Positions 33,993 through 42,295 of a stretch of 42,295 nucleotides of DNA are shown here, in pieces; positions within the stretch are counted from its first letter, which is position 1; every line of letters starts with the position of its first letter. Source of the DNA: Bacteroidales bacterium (GTDB taxonomy: Bacteria > Bacteroidota > Bacteroidia > Bacteroidales > F082). The notes beneath the pieces are model-generated. The model searched no databases and had not been told where the DNA came from. It saw only the letters and a program-made list of their open reading frames with translations. A program made the position numbers and the translations under genes. The stretch lies in contig JASBYY010000027.1 of NCBI GenBank assembly GCA_029983675.1, positions 1-42,295 of the forward strand. The letters run 5' to 3'.

Positions 33993-36900
33993 ATGAAAAA
34001 GCACTTACTTTTTATCCTGTTAATCGCTTTTGCATTAAGCGGTTACGCACAACAATTCAGTTTTGGTTTTGATGACGGAAGTATGCAAGGCTGGACCAGT
34101 ATTGATGCCGATGGCGACGGCTATGCTTGGCGGCATTCTTCGGAAGTGCATCTTGAAAGTTCAGGATACCAGAGCCAGTATTGCGTGGTGTCGCAAACGC
34201 TGGACAGTTTGCATAATGTGCTTTGTCCTGACGATTATTTGGTTTCCCCTTTGTTCCGCCTTGGCGATTCCCCATCCCTCCGGTTCCGCATTTCCTTGCC
34301 CGGAATGGTTTACACGAAAGGCTATTTCGGCGTTGCCTTGTCCACTTCAGGGAATACACAAGCGGAAGATTTTGTAACTGTCTATGAGTCAGAAGTAGGG
34401 CCTTGCAAAGAGCATGGGGTTTGGCATGAGGTCAATCTCGACTTGCAGGATTATGCCCATCAGGATGTTTATATCGCCATTCGTAATTTTAACCAGTGCA
34501 GCATCGAGATCGATGTGGATAACATTACCATTACCTTGGATAAGGATAGTCCGAAAGACTTTGCCCCCTTGGGTGCAGAATGGTATTTCAACCTCTCAAG
34601 TTTTATGGGAAGCCCGGTAAGCTATCATCGTATGTCTGTGCTTGGCGACACGATTATTCAAGGTCACAATTGCAGCGTTATTTCGGCTCCATATTTGGGT
34701 GGCAATGGAAACGGCGAACAGTATGTCTATCAAGACAACGCGGTGGTGTATTGGTACAACCAGGCTTTGGAAGCCTTCACGACACTTTATGACTTTGATG
34801 CCGAAGCGGGTGAAAGTTGGATTTGCCATATCGATACATGCTCGTTCGAGATCAAGGTTAAAGAGGTGGATACTCTCATCTGGGAAGAACGGGTCTATCG
34901 GATACAGCATGTCGTTACGGTGGGGGAAGAAAATGGAGCGTATGCAATGTCGGGCCGTATCATCAATGGCATTGGATATGAAGCAGGCTTGTTTCCTTAT
35001 CCCTGGGCTTGTGAGAACGTTATCTACGATGGGGCATCTCCCAATTATTTAAGGTGTTATTTGGAAAACGAAGAACTGCTTTACCATGAAGGAGAATACG
35101 ATTGCGATGAATATGGTTTTTGTTGGGATGGCAGCATAGCCGATGCTTATGCCGGCGGCGACGGCACTAAGGACAATCCATACCGGATAGCCACCTCGGA
35201 GCAATTGGCCTTGCTGGCCCAGCAAACAAACGAGGGCACAGGAGGTGATGCTTATTACAAGCTTACCCAAAGTATCGGCCTCCAGAACTGTACTTCTGTA
35301 AACACAGTGAAGTGGATTTCTATCGGAACGCTGGTTCTGACACCCGAAAATGATACCATCTATCGCCCTTTTAAGGGGCATTTCGATGGCAATGGCCATA
35401 ACATACAGGGCTTAGTACAGCTTGTTGACAGTAGTGCCGGCCAGAATTCGTTCGGCGGCTTGTTCGGCTGTACGGATGGTGCTGAAATCAATAATGTCAA
35501 TTTGTTCAATTGCTCGGTAAAGGGGTGCGGCGCTTATGTCGGAGGCTTGGTGGGCTATGCCGGTCGGACAAATATTGACGATTGCGATATCCGTGTGTCT
35601 TGGGTGGTTTCGGATTCAGGTGTGGCAGGAGGACTGGTCGGATTTTTAGGTGCTCCACTTCAAGGGAAGGGGGGGGCAGAGGGCGATACCTGCCGTGTTT
35701 CAAATTGTAGGGTGGGTGATGCCGTTACAATTGAAGGTGCTTTGTGTGCGGGAAGCATAGTAGGGCGTGTCAATAACGATGATGCCCAGGTTTATTGCGT
35801 GATTTCCGATTGCAAAAGAAATACGTGTTTTTCAAGTTTTCATGTAAAAAGCTCCCAGATTGCGGGCGGAATGGTTGGGATGATCAACAATGGTTCCATT
35901 GTGGATTGTGAACATATAGGCAGTGTGGTGTGCGATAACATGGCTGGCGGTATTGTGGGGGAGGCGAAAAACGGTTTCATCAGCCACTGCCGCAACCGCA
36001 GCGATATTTCAGATGCTACATGGTGTGGCGGCATCCTTGGTGCATCGCAAAATGTGACCATAACCGGTAGTGTTAACTCGGGTGCCATACAGAGCCATAA
36101 AGACGAAGCCTGTCTTGGCGGTATTGCCGGGGGCTTTTCGGGACAAATGGCGAACTGCTATAACCGAGGTGCCGTTGCTGCTCATGCAACGAACAGCGGC
36201 AATGGTTATGGCGTGATGGCTGTGGGAGGTATTGCCGGCGTTTCGACGGGAAAGATATTCAATGTTTACAATACCGGGATTGTCGCCGGACCGGATGTGC
36301 CGCAGGGAAGTCCTTCGGCCGGCAGTGGCAGTATTGTTGGTTTCGATGAGGTTGAAAGCCATTATCTGAATTGCTATTGGCATGGCAATGATTCTTTGTC
36401 GGCCTGTGGCAATGCCGCCATGCCTGATTTGCCTGGCTCATCGCACTTCCGGCAAGGTGCAACAAGCACAAGCTGGGTGCTTGATAAGGCACAATATGGA
36501 ACGGCCGATCTGCTCGAAGCATTGAACTTAGGGGCGCTAGTTGTGCTCGATTCCATGCCTGGGTTGCAAAGCTCCTGTATTTGGAGAGAAGACACTCTTT
36601 TTGCCAACAACGGCTTCCCCGTTGTTGAACCTCAATCCCAACCCGTCACACCGCCTGTCCTTTTCCCTCTCATCGGATCGGAATGGTACTATGAAATCCA
36701 AAATGAAAATGGCAGTATCACATACCAGCATCTGGAATATGTGGCGGACACGACTGTCAACCAAAAGAAAGTGGCCATCATCATTCGTACCAACACGCTC
36801 TATGATAAGGGCAGACATGAAACAATCACCCACGAATACCTTTATGGCGAAGGCAGTAAGATATTCTGGTGGAACAAGACTTTGAACGAGTTTACGGTTC

Positions 36901-37460
36901 TTTATGACTTTGGGGTGGAAGCCAGCGACACTTGGGAAATCAAAGTGGGGACGAACGTTCTGGTTGTGCGTGTCGATGAGGTGGGCGAACTCGAATACAA
37001 CGGACGTTCTTTCAGGACCATGAATGTCAGCGATGAAGATCATCTATTTGATGGCACTATCGTCTGTTCGGTGGGACATTTGTTCAGTTTCTTCCCTGAA
37101 AAGCTGATGATCAAGTCGTCCGATTACCGTGTGGAAGGAATACGCTGTTATTGGGAAAAAGGAGAACTGCTCTTTGCCCTCGGCGGCAAGGACTGTGACG
37201 AGGTGTATGAACAGCTTCATCATGGCTTGGACGAAACAAAACAAGCAGGAATCGTGTTTTATCCCAATCCGGCCTCAAATAAGGTGCATATCGAAGGGGC
37301 TGAAGTTGAAGAAGTGCAGGTTTACAATGTCTTTGGCCAGTTGCTGAAGACCGGCCGTGGCAACGAAATATCGGTGGAGGACATGAGCAAAGGTGTCTAT
37401 CTCTTGCGTGTCGTCACCAAGGAAGACAGGGTGGAAACCGCCCGCCTCATGGTGAAATAA
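33993..37460 (+). CDS. Secreted cleaved-adhesin/GLUG protein with T9SS sorting domain
   Basis: The 1,155-residue surface protein has a signal peptide (MKKHLLFILLIAFALSGYA, then QQ). Residues about 20-180 resemble a cleaved-adhesin/MAM-like domain (FSFGFDDGSMQGWTSIDADG, DDYLVSPLF). A roughly 170-residue domain occurs twice, before and after the middle: GAEWYFNLSSFMGS with FTTLYDFDAEAGESW, and GSEWYYEIQNENGS with FTVLYDFGVEASDTW. Between them lie GLUG repeats (FKGHFDGNGHNIQGLVQ, FGGLFGCTDGAEINN, AGGIVGEAKNGFISHC). The last 75 residues (FYPNPASNKVHIEG, VYNVFGQLLKTG, GVYLLRV) are a typical type A T9SS sorting domain. I start at 33993 for the signal peptide; an upstream ATG at 33957 overlaps the TPR gene stop. 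It is probably displayed on the cell surface or released; no enzymatic motif is seen. Confidence 0.88.
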   Translation: MKKHLLFILLIAFALSGYAQQFSFGFDDGSMQGWTSIDADGDGYAWRHSSEVHLESSGYQSQYCVVSQTLDSLHNVLCPDDYLVSPLFRLGDSPSLRFRISLPGMVYTKGYFGVALSTSGNTQAEDFVTVYESEVGPCKEHGVWHEVNLDLQDYAHQDVYIAIRNFNQCSIEIDVDNITITLDKDSPKDFAPLGAEWYFNLSSFMGSPVSYHRMSVLGDTIIQGHNCSVISAPYLGGNGNGEQYVYQDNAVVYWYNQALEAFTTLYDFDAEAGESWICHIDTCSFEIKVKEVDTLIWEERVYRIQHVVTVGEENGAYAMSGRIINGIGYEAGLFPYPWACENVIYDGASPNYLRCYLENEELLYHEGEYDCDEYGFCWDGSIADAYAGGDGTKDNPYRIATSEQLALLAQQTNEGTGGDAYYKLTQSIGLQNCTSVNTVKWISIGTLVLTPENDTIYRPFKGHFDGNGHNIQGLVQLVDSSAGQNSFGGLFGCTDGAEINNVNLFNCSVKGCGAYVGGLVGYAGRTNIDDCDIRVSWVVSDSGVAGGLVGFLGAPLQGKGGAEGDTCRVSNCRVGDAVTIEGALCAGSIVGRVNNDDAQVYCVISDCKRNTCFSSFHVKSSQIAGGMVGMINNGSIVDCEHIGSVVCDNMAGGIVGEAKNGFISHCRNRSDISDATWCGGILGASQNVTITGSVNSGAIQSHKDEACLGGIAGGFSGQMANCYNRGAVAAHATNSGNGYGVMAVGGIAGVSTGKIFNVYNTGIVAGPDVPQGSPSAGSGSIVGFDEVESHYLNCYWHGNDSLSACGNAAMPDLPGSSHFRQGATSTSWVLDKAQYGTADLLEALNLGALVVLDSMPGLQSSCIWREDTLFANNGFPVVEPQSQPVTPPVLFPLIGSEWYYEIQNENGSITYQHLEYVADTTVNQKKVAIIIRTNTLYDKGRHETITHEYLYGEGSKIFWWNKTLNEFTVLYDFGVEASDTWEIKVGTNVLVVRVDEVGELEYNGRSFRTMNVSDEDHLFDGTIVCSVGHLFSFFPEKLMIKSSDYRVEGIRCYWEKGELLFALGGKDCDEVYEQLHHGLDETKQAGIVFYPNPASNKVHIEGAEVEEVQVYNVFGQLLKTGRGNEISVEDMSKGVYLLRVVTKEDRVETARLMVK

Positions 37461-37489
37461 CAGCAGACGTTTTGAGGAACGAAGCATAA

Positions 37490-37533
37490 ACCTGTCCGGA
37501 TAGATGATGTGTCTGTCTGGATGGGTTTTTGTT
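37490..37533 (+). terminator. Terminator after the adhesin gene
   Basis: AAACC-TG-TCCGG pairs with CTGGA-TG-GGTTT (one G-T pair and a TG/TG internal loop), followed by TTG and TTTT. It sits 30 bases after the stop codon. Confidence 0.55.
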
Positions 37534-37679
37534 TTATAGATTCGATTTTGCAGAGGATTAATGCCAATCTATAAGGCCTAATCTGTGTTTTACAGACCAC
37601 ACATCGTTGGAAAAATCGGCAGAATGGTTATGCTTTCATTCTCATAGCAGCACCCCAATTCGTCAGGTTTCCATTGGCG

Positions 37680-38801
37680 TTACAGCACTTTTTTCAGCCA
37701 AAAACGCAGGATGGGATCGCCGATGATGACGCCGTTTTCAGAGAGTTCGATCAATTCCTTATTGATGAGCGACTGCTTCAACCGCGTAATGTTCGATGGA
37801 ACGCCTAAGTCATACGTTTCGCGTATTTCTTTGGCACCGAATCCCTTGTGGATTCCATCCAATACCGCCCTCAAAAAACCAAGTTGATAGGAAGTCAGGG
37901 ATTGGACTTGCTCGATGAAAATTCCTGAATTTTGGTCGGTTAAGTCTTCAATGGCTTGTGCCAAGATTGTTTCCGTCACTTCGTTTTCCGTCAGCAGCAA
38001 GGTGTTGTAGGCTAGTTGCTGGACATAGGATGACTGATATTCAACACTTTCGCACAGCTGTTGGATGAGTTTTTCGGAAATAAGCTTCCCCCCTCGCTTA
38101 AAACGGTCGGAAATATAAGTGGTCCAAGCACTTAATTTAATTGGACTTAAGTATTGTACTTCGCCAAATTTGTAAAAAGGGTAGCTCTTTTTTTGGAAAA
38201 GGTTGCTCATCATGTGCATCTTGCTGCCGTAAAGGCAATACGAGACATTGCCTTGGTGCTGCCACACAGAACGCATACGTTTTTGCACATTCAGTGTGTC
38301 AGGAAATTCGCCCACCTGTTGGAATTCGTCTATGCACACGACAATATGACAACCTTTTTTTTTGGCAATCATTTCAGGAAACCCAAGCAGTTCCTCAGGC
38401 GTATGCGTCTTGGGCGTGATGCCCAATGAAATCGTAAACTCTGATTGGGTTTCGGGCGACAGCGATATTTTGGGCGAAAGCCTTTCGATGAAACCTTTGG
38501 CAAGGTCTTTCCATTCCTCAAATCTTGAAGCCGTTTGCTTCAAGATGGCCGAAGAAAAGGTGTTGTAAAAATCATATTCATTACGGCAGGGGAAAATGTC
38601 GATTTTTACGACGATAAGGTCTTTCGAAGCGACCAGTCTCGCCACTTTGTTCACCAAAGAAGTTTTGCCCCACCTGCGAGGCGACAACAAGATGGTGTTC
38701 ACTCCGTATCGGAAATTGTTTGCAAGACGCTGGATTTCTTCTTCTCTGCCAATGAAATGTTCGTCTTCTACGGGAATTCCGAAAATAAAAGGCCTATCCA
38801 T
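37680..38801 (-). CDS. AAA ATPase of the archaeal-ATPase-like (PF01637-type) family with C-terminal winged helix
   Basis: The 373-residue protein has an N-terminal FIFGIPVEDEHFIGREEEI, Walker A SPRRWGKTS near residues 40-48, Walker B HIVVCIDEFQQ, and sensor-like SYCLYGSKMHMM. The C-terminal part (EIRETYDLGVPSNITRLKQSL, LIELSENGVIIGDPILRFWL) looks like a winged helix. The family is widespread in Bacteroidota and archaea, often as many paralogues, and has no firmly known function. I start at 38801 (MDRPFIFG) because the promoter at 38819-38849 would place transcription start after the first ATG at 38831. Three palindromic operator-like sites cover the promoter, so the gene is probably tightly controlled, perhaps by its own product. 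It is a single-gene unit. Confidence 0.85.
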   Translation of the reverse strand: MDRPFIFGIPVEDEHFIGREEEIQRLANNFRYGVNTILLSPRRWGKTSLVNKVARLVASKDLIVVKIDIFPCRNEYDFYNTFSSAILKQTASRFEEWKDLAKGFIERLSPKISLSPETQSEFTISLGITPKTHTPEELLGFPEMIAKKKGCHIVVCIDEFQQVGEFPDTLNVQKRMRSVWQHQGNVSYCLYGSKMHMMSNLFQKKSYPFYKFGEVQYLSPIKLSAWTTYISDRFKRGGKLISEKLIQQLCESVEYQSSYVQQLAYNTLLLTENEVTETILAQAIEDLTDQNSGIFIEQVQSLTSYQLGFLRAVLDGIHKGFGAKEIRETYDLGVPSNITRLKQSLINKELIELSENGVIIGDPILRFWLKKVL

Positions 38802-38818
38802 AACTTGAAATTTTTCGA

Positions 38819-38849
38819 CAAAAATAGTCATATTTTTTTAATTCACAAC
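38819..38849 (-). promoter_or_regulatory. Promoter of the AAA ATPase gene
   Basis: On the minus strand GTTG (38846-38849) and TATTTTTG (38819-38826) are separated by 19 bases. The -33 element lies inside the nearest palindrome of the operator array, so a bound protein would block it. Confidence 0.68.
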
Positions 38850-38888
38850 ATTGTGTTTCACAATATTGTGTTTCACAAACTTGTGAAA
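38844..38888. promoter_or_regulatory. Triple palindromic operator-like array
   Basis: Three copies of CACAAnnTTGTG occur at 38844-38855, 38859-38870 and 38874-38885, spaced exactly 15 bases and joined by TTT. The last extends to an 18-base palindrome, TTTCACAA-AC-TTGTGAAA. The array overlaps the -33 element of the ATPase promoter and reaches upstream of it. This looks like a repressor operator, but no classical repressor gene adjoins it. Confidence 0.72.
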
Positions 38889-38906
38889 CATGTTTTCGCC
38901 TTATAA

Positions 38907-38939
38907 ACAAAGGGTTGACACATTGCGCCAACCCTTTGT
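38907..38939 (-). terminator. Terminator of the Hcn-like flavoprotein gene
   Basis: ACAAAGGGTTG pairs perfectly with CAACCCTTTGT over 11 bases around an 11-base loop, followed on the minus strand by TTTAT. It lies about 20 bases past the flavoprotein stop codon. Confidence 0.78.
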
Positions 38940-38957
38940 CCTACATCTAAAAAGCCC

Positions 38958-41900
38958 TTACTTAAATGCATTTTCGCTCAGACCTTTGCCGGAGAGGGCG
39001 AGATCTTTCATGTAGCTTGGAACGGGCTTGCCCAGATACTTATCCACATAGATTTTTGCCAGGTATTGACCGAGCATGAAGCCGTGTCCTCGCAGTCCGG
39101 TGAGCAAGCCTGCATCGGGATCGACAATGTAGCGTGGCTCCATGTAATAACCCGACCACACCGCATGGAAGCCCACCGAGGCGAGGTTGGGGATCCAGTC
39201 GGCAAACACCTCGCTCACCACTTGCAGAAACTCCTTGCTGTTGTATTTCAAGTTTTGACGGGCTTCGTAAGCGTCGCAGTCGGGAGAGGCACAGCCGATG
39301 ATTTGTCCGGTGTGCCCGAACTGTTGTCCGTACACCGCGGAGAAGCCTTTGTAGTGTCGGCGGTCGATGATCATGTCCAAGGAGTCGCCCTTGACGCCCA
39401 TGTTAGGCAGTCGCCGCGTGATGAAAGCCTGATGCTTGACGGGATAGAATTGCGTGTCGATGCCCAACATGTCGGTGAATTTCTCGGCATTCCATCCCAA
39501 GGCGTTTACAAAATGATCGCAGCAGAATTCCACATGTTGCCGTTCGTGGGTGTGCACCAAGGCGTAATACTTGTCGCCTTGCTTGTTGACGGAAAGCAGT
39601 TCGCAGTCTTCCATCAGCAGACCGCCATGTGCGATGGCGATGTCTCGGAGATACTCGATGGTAGGGCCTGGGGTGGCTTGCCAGCAGTCGTTGGAGATAA
39701 GCGCATGGGTATAGGCTTGGCTGTCCATGTTCCACAAAGGAGAGATTTCCTTGTGAAAGTCCTTTTTGTCGATCATATAGGCGTCGCTCCATGCACGTGA
39801 AGCACCCAAGGCGCGGTAGGTCGCCTCGTCGTGGACGAGGTTTACATAACGTGTCATCTTGAAATGGATGTCATGGACGTTTTGTATCTCTTTGAAAATC
39901 TCCAGGTTGTGTTTGGCGATGTCGGTGATGTCGGGATTGGAAAACGCCGGACGGCCGCCGCCGATGCAACGCCAAGAGGATCCTTTGTCGTAATTGACAA
40001 GGACGGGGTGTTTGCCAGCCTCTGAAAAATAACGGAAGGCAGCGCTGCCCGCAATGCCGCCGCCGGCAATGAACACCTCGACGTTTTCCCGCTTCACCTT
40101 GTCGCTGTCGGCAAAGACGAAAGTCTCTTCGGTGTGGGGATGATAGAGGTCGCTGAGGTTCACTTGGTTGGCCAGGGGCGCACGCGGTGTGGAGTCGCCG
40201 ATCAACTCGATGCCGTGTGCGCGCAAGATCTGGCGGGCGCGTGGAACGCAACGTTTGCCGCGACAAGGTCCCATGCCCATGCGGGTGATGTGCTTCAGCT
40301 CGTCAACAGAGATAAACGTGCGGTTGCCGATAAGGTCGAGGACGGATTGCAGGTCGATATCCTCGCAGTGGCACACGTAGGTAGCACCGTCAACGGCGAC
40401 AGGGGTTTTGAAAGATAGGGGCTGGGGATATTGCTCTTTCAAGATGAAACCACGCACTTTCAATAAATGCGCCCCTTTCGCCGTGGTTGACTTCACGCGG
40501 ACGACATGGGTCTTGTTGTCCTTTTTCAACACCTTCTCAATCCGGCCTTCGCCGACCTGCTTGCCGTCGTTGTCAACGAGGAAGACTTCCTTGTTTTCTT
40601 CCACTTCATATTCGACAGGAAGAAACAGCGTGTCTTTGTTCAGGTCGTAGCCGAAGATGGCAAGTCCCGGACAATGGTTGACACACTGCATGCAGCCGAT
40701 GCACTTGTTGTAATCCACGTGGGGCACGGTGTTGGTGCTGGCTTTGTGGGTGGCACCTTGCGGACAGGAGAAGGAACAGGGATTGCAGGCGAACCCGTAC
40801 AGACAGTCCAACTGCACAAAGGGCTTGGCCATCATGCGTTCCGCATCGGGACTTTCGGGCTTTTCCAGTACACGTATCGGATGTTGTTGAGAATCGATAT
40901 ATTGTCGCGAGATTTCAAGGTAATCGTCATAATTGTACCGCACGCCAAGATTTTGCGCCACCTCATAGGCGGCTTGTTTGCCGCGCAGCACTGCGCTGGT
41001 GCCTTCGCCGATGCGCACGGCATCGCCGCAGCCGTAGGTATGGAGGCCAAACACCTGTTTCCCCTTGTTGAGCAACTGGTCGTCGGAGATCAACCCAGTG
41101 CATATATTAATGATGTCGATGCCGTCGATGACCTTTTCTGTTCCGGGAATGGGCTTGAAGTTCTTGCATTCGGCGATGACGGCACCCGTGACGCCGGTAT
41201 GGTCGGCATTGGGAATGGCTTTCAGCAGGATATGCGAAGTCAAGATGGGGATGCCGAGGCGGCGGACACGGTTGGCCTGCACGGGGAAGCCGCCTTCGTG
41301 GTCCATGCCCTCGATGATGGCGGCGATGGTGGCACCTGCCTGCATGCCTTGGTAGGAGGTGAGGTAGCCGATGTTGCCCGCGCCTACGGTGAGCACTTTC
41401 TTGCCCAACAGGGTGTGTTCCTGATTCATCATCTTTTGGAATACGGCAGCGGTGTAAACGCCCGGCACATCGTCGTTTTCGAAGGTGGGCATGAATGGCA
41501 CGGCACCGGTGGCCACCACAAGATGTTCGGCGTCAACGTAGCCGATTTCTTGGGTGATGACGTTTTTGAGGGCGATACGTTTGCCTTCAAGCAGGTCCCA
41601 GACGGTATTGTTGAGCAGGAAGCCCTCGTGGTTGTCGCCGGCAAGGATCTTGGCGATGTCGAAGCCTCTCATGCCGCCGAATTTCTTTTCTTTCTCGAAG
41701 AAGAAAAACTGGTGGGTCTGCATGTTGAACTGGCCTCCGATATCGGCATTGTTGTCGATGACGAGGTTCGGGATGCCCAGCTCATTGAGTTTCTCGCGGC
41801 AGGCCAGCCCCGCAGGACCGGCACCGATGATGGCTACCGTGGTTTTGTGGATCTTGACCTCTTGTTGCGGGTTGGCATCTTGCGAGGGCATGTAGTCTTT

Positions 41901-42182
41901 GGGAATTTCGCGCACCTCTTTCACGCCGTCCACCTTGGTGATGCAGATGCGTCGGATTTTGCCGTCAACGAGCATCTCGCAGGCACCACACTTCCCGATG
42001 CCGCATTCGAGACTTCGGTTGCGGCCGTCAAGGCTGTGGCTGTGGATGGGGAAACCCGCTTGGTGTAAGGCGGCAGCAATGGTCTTACCACGTTGACCGG
42101 TTACGGTCTTGCCTTCATACTTGAAAACCACCGGATCCGTTGGCGGGATCGCGAGTATGGGGTGCTTTTCGATTTTGTACAT
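38958..42182 (-). CDS. Multi-domain iron-sulfur flavoprotein, HcnABC-like fusion
   Basis: The 1,074-residue protein joins five modules. Residues 1-95 are a 2Fe-2S ferredoxin-like domain (C60, C65, C68, C80). Residues 113-450 are a pyridine-nucleotide-disulfide-type FAD domain (GAGPAG at 120-125; second site VGAGNIG). Residues 460-504 bind two 4Fe-4S clusters (C460/466/469/473, and CIGCMQCVNHCP with C494/497/500/504). Residues 600-650 are a BFD-type 2Fe-2S domain (CHC at 604-606, C640, C645). From 703 a D-amino-acid-oxidase-like FAD domain follows (FIAGGGIAGSAAF). The first, second, BFD and last parts correspond to HcnA, HcnB and HcnC of hydrogen cyanide synthase and to subunits of dye-linked proline dehydrogenases. 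It probably oxidises an amino acid or related amine and passes electrons to the clusters; the substrate is not clear. It appears cytoplasmic. Start ATG 42182. Confidence 0.88.
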   Translation of the reverse strand: MYKIEKHPILAIPPTDPVVFKYEGKTVTGQRGKTIAAALHQAGFPIHSHSLDGRNRSLECGIGKCGACEMLVDGKIRRICITKVDGVKEVREIPKDYMPSQDANPQQEVKIHKTTVAIIGAGPAGLACREKLNELGIPNLVIDNNADIGGQFNMQTHQFFFFEKEKKFGGMRGFDIAKILAGDNHEGFLLNNTVWDLLEGKRIALKNVITQEIGYVDAEHLVVATGAVPFMPTFENDDVPGVYTAAVFQKMMNQEHTLLGKKVLTVGAGNIGYLTSYQGMQAGATIAAIIEGMDHEGGFPVQANRVRRLGIPILTSHILLKAIPNADHTGVTGAVIAECKNFKPIPGTEKVIDGIDIINICTGLISDDQLLNKGKQVFGLHTYGCGDAVRIGEGTSAVLRGKQAAYEVAQNLGVRYNYDDYLEISRQYIDSQQHPIRVLEKPESPDAERMMAKPFVQLDCLYGFACNPCSFSCPQGATHKASTNTVPHVDYNKCIGCMQCVNHCPGLAIFGYDLNKDTLFLPVEYEVEENKEVFLVDNDGKQVGEGRIEKVLKKDNKTHVVRVKSTTAKGAHLLKVRGFILKEQYPQPLSFKTPVAVDGATYVCHCEDIDLQSVLDLIGNRTFISVDELKHITRMGMGPCRGKRCVPRARQILRAHGIELIGDSTPRAPLANQVNLSDLYHPHTEETFVFADSDKVKRENVEVFIAGGGIAGSAAFRYFSEAGKHPVLVNYDKGSSWRCIGGGRPAFSNPDITDIAKHNLEIFKEIQNVHDIHFKMTRYVNLVHDEATYRALGASRAWSDAYMIDKKDFHKEISPLWNMDSQAYTHALISNDCWQATPGPTIEYLRDIAIAHGGLLMEDCELLSVNKQGDKYYALVHTHERQHVEFCCDHFVNALGWNAEKFTDMLGIDTQFYPVKHQAFITRRLPNMGVKGDSLDMIIDRRHYKGFSAVYGQQFGHTGQIIGCASPDCDAYEARQNLKYNSKEFLQVVSEVFADWIPNLASVGFHAVWSGYYMEPRYIVDPDAGLLTGLRGHGFMLGQYLAKIYVDKYLGKPVPSYMKDLALSGKGLSENAFK

Positions 42183-42222
42183 AGAACAGAGAAATTTTGA
42201 GTTATTAGTCAGAATGAATGCA

Positions 42223-42230
42223 CAAATGTA
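42223..42230 (-). promoter_or_regulatory. -7 element for the Hcn-like flavoprotein gene
   Basis: TACATTTG on the minus strand, 40 bases before the ATG at 42182. The -33 element is not clear. Confidence 0.42.
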
Positions 42231-42251
42231 TTAAAAACATAAAATGATTGA

Positions 42252-42281
42252 TTGATAGTTTGCCTAAAATTTGTAAATTTG
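42252..42281 (+). promoter_or_regulatory. Divergent promoter leading out of the right edge
   Basis: TTG at 42252-42254 and TAAATTTG at 42274-42281 are exactly 19 bases apart. It points to a plus-strand gene that starts beyond the window. Confidence 0.6.
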
Positions 42282-42295
42282 CGACCAAAAACGAA

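Noticed and set aside
38844..38888. A short CRISPR-like array
   Set aside because: The three repeats are 12-base palindromes joined by only three bases, with no unique spacers and no cas genes. Operator sites fit better.
40506..42068. A 520-codon open frame on the plus strand
   Set aside because: It is antisense to the Hcn-like flavoprotein, whose cofactor motifs on the other strand are unmistakable.

Overview
This window looks like a chromosomal segment of a Bacteroidota bacterium, probably of the order Bacteroidales. The grounds are: promoters of the Bacteroidota type (TAnnTTTG at -7, with a TTG-containing -33 element about 19 bases upstream); a TonB-dependent receptor with a carboxypeptidase-like N-terminal domain; two large secreted proteins whose C-terminal tails resemble type IX secretion sorting domains; and family-typical genes (IorA without a ferredoxin tail, PspC/LiaF-like proteins, a giant alpha-2-macroglobulin, a TPR-transmembrane-HTH regulator). 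No rRNA, tRNA, CRISPR array or transposase is visible.

Layout, left to right. 221-4694 (minus): a TonB-dependent receptor, an intrinsic terminator, then oligopeptidase B. 4899-6895 (minus): a type II restriction-modification pair, an m4C-type methyltransferase with a C-terminal SNase-like domain followed by an MjaI-family endonuclease. The endonuclease start region holds a 10-base tandem duplication that puts the natural ATG out of frame. 7031-8482 (minus): a PspC/LiaF-like membrane pair. 8833-11037 (plus): iorA-iorB for oxidation of aryl 2-oxo acids. 11118-12473 (plus): an M23-type peptidase. 13106-17881 (plus): a 1,484-residue von Willebrand A/GLUG adhesin-like protein and a small secreted protein with a glycine-rich C-terminal membrane tail. 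18283-20156 (minus): a Septu-like (PtuA/PtuB-like) ATPase-HNH defence pair whose ATPase carries an in-frame TAA. 20694-24722 (minus): Nudix hydrolase, small lipoprotein and AsmA-like protein. 24916-30888 (minus): a 1,990-residue alpha-2-macroglobulin lacking the thioester motif. 31108-32076 (plus): polyprenyl diphosphate synthase. 32482-37460 (plus): a membrane TPR-HTH regulator overlapping a GLUG/cleaved-adhesin protein. 37680-38801 (minus): an AAA ATPase behind a triple palindromic operator-like array. 38958-42182 (minus): a five-module iron-sulfur flavoprotein resembling HcnA, HcnB and HcnC fused together. A plus-strand promoter leads out of the right edge.

Four intergenic regions (41-90, 12511-12909, 18053-18249, 20361-20672) carry one modular family of dispersed repeats. 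Their stems differ between copies but keep base pairing. Two copies flank the Septu-like cassette in direct orientation.

The points most worth a second look are: the apparent reading-frame switch at the restriction endonuclease start; the nonsense-interrupted Septu-like cassette between direct repeats; the covarying modular repeats; the three-palindrome operator array over the AAA ATPase promoter; and the methyltransferase-SNase and Hcn-like fusions. All family names come from recognising motifs by eye; no database search was run.
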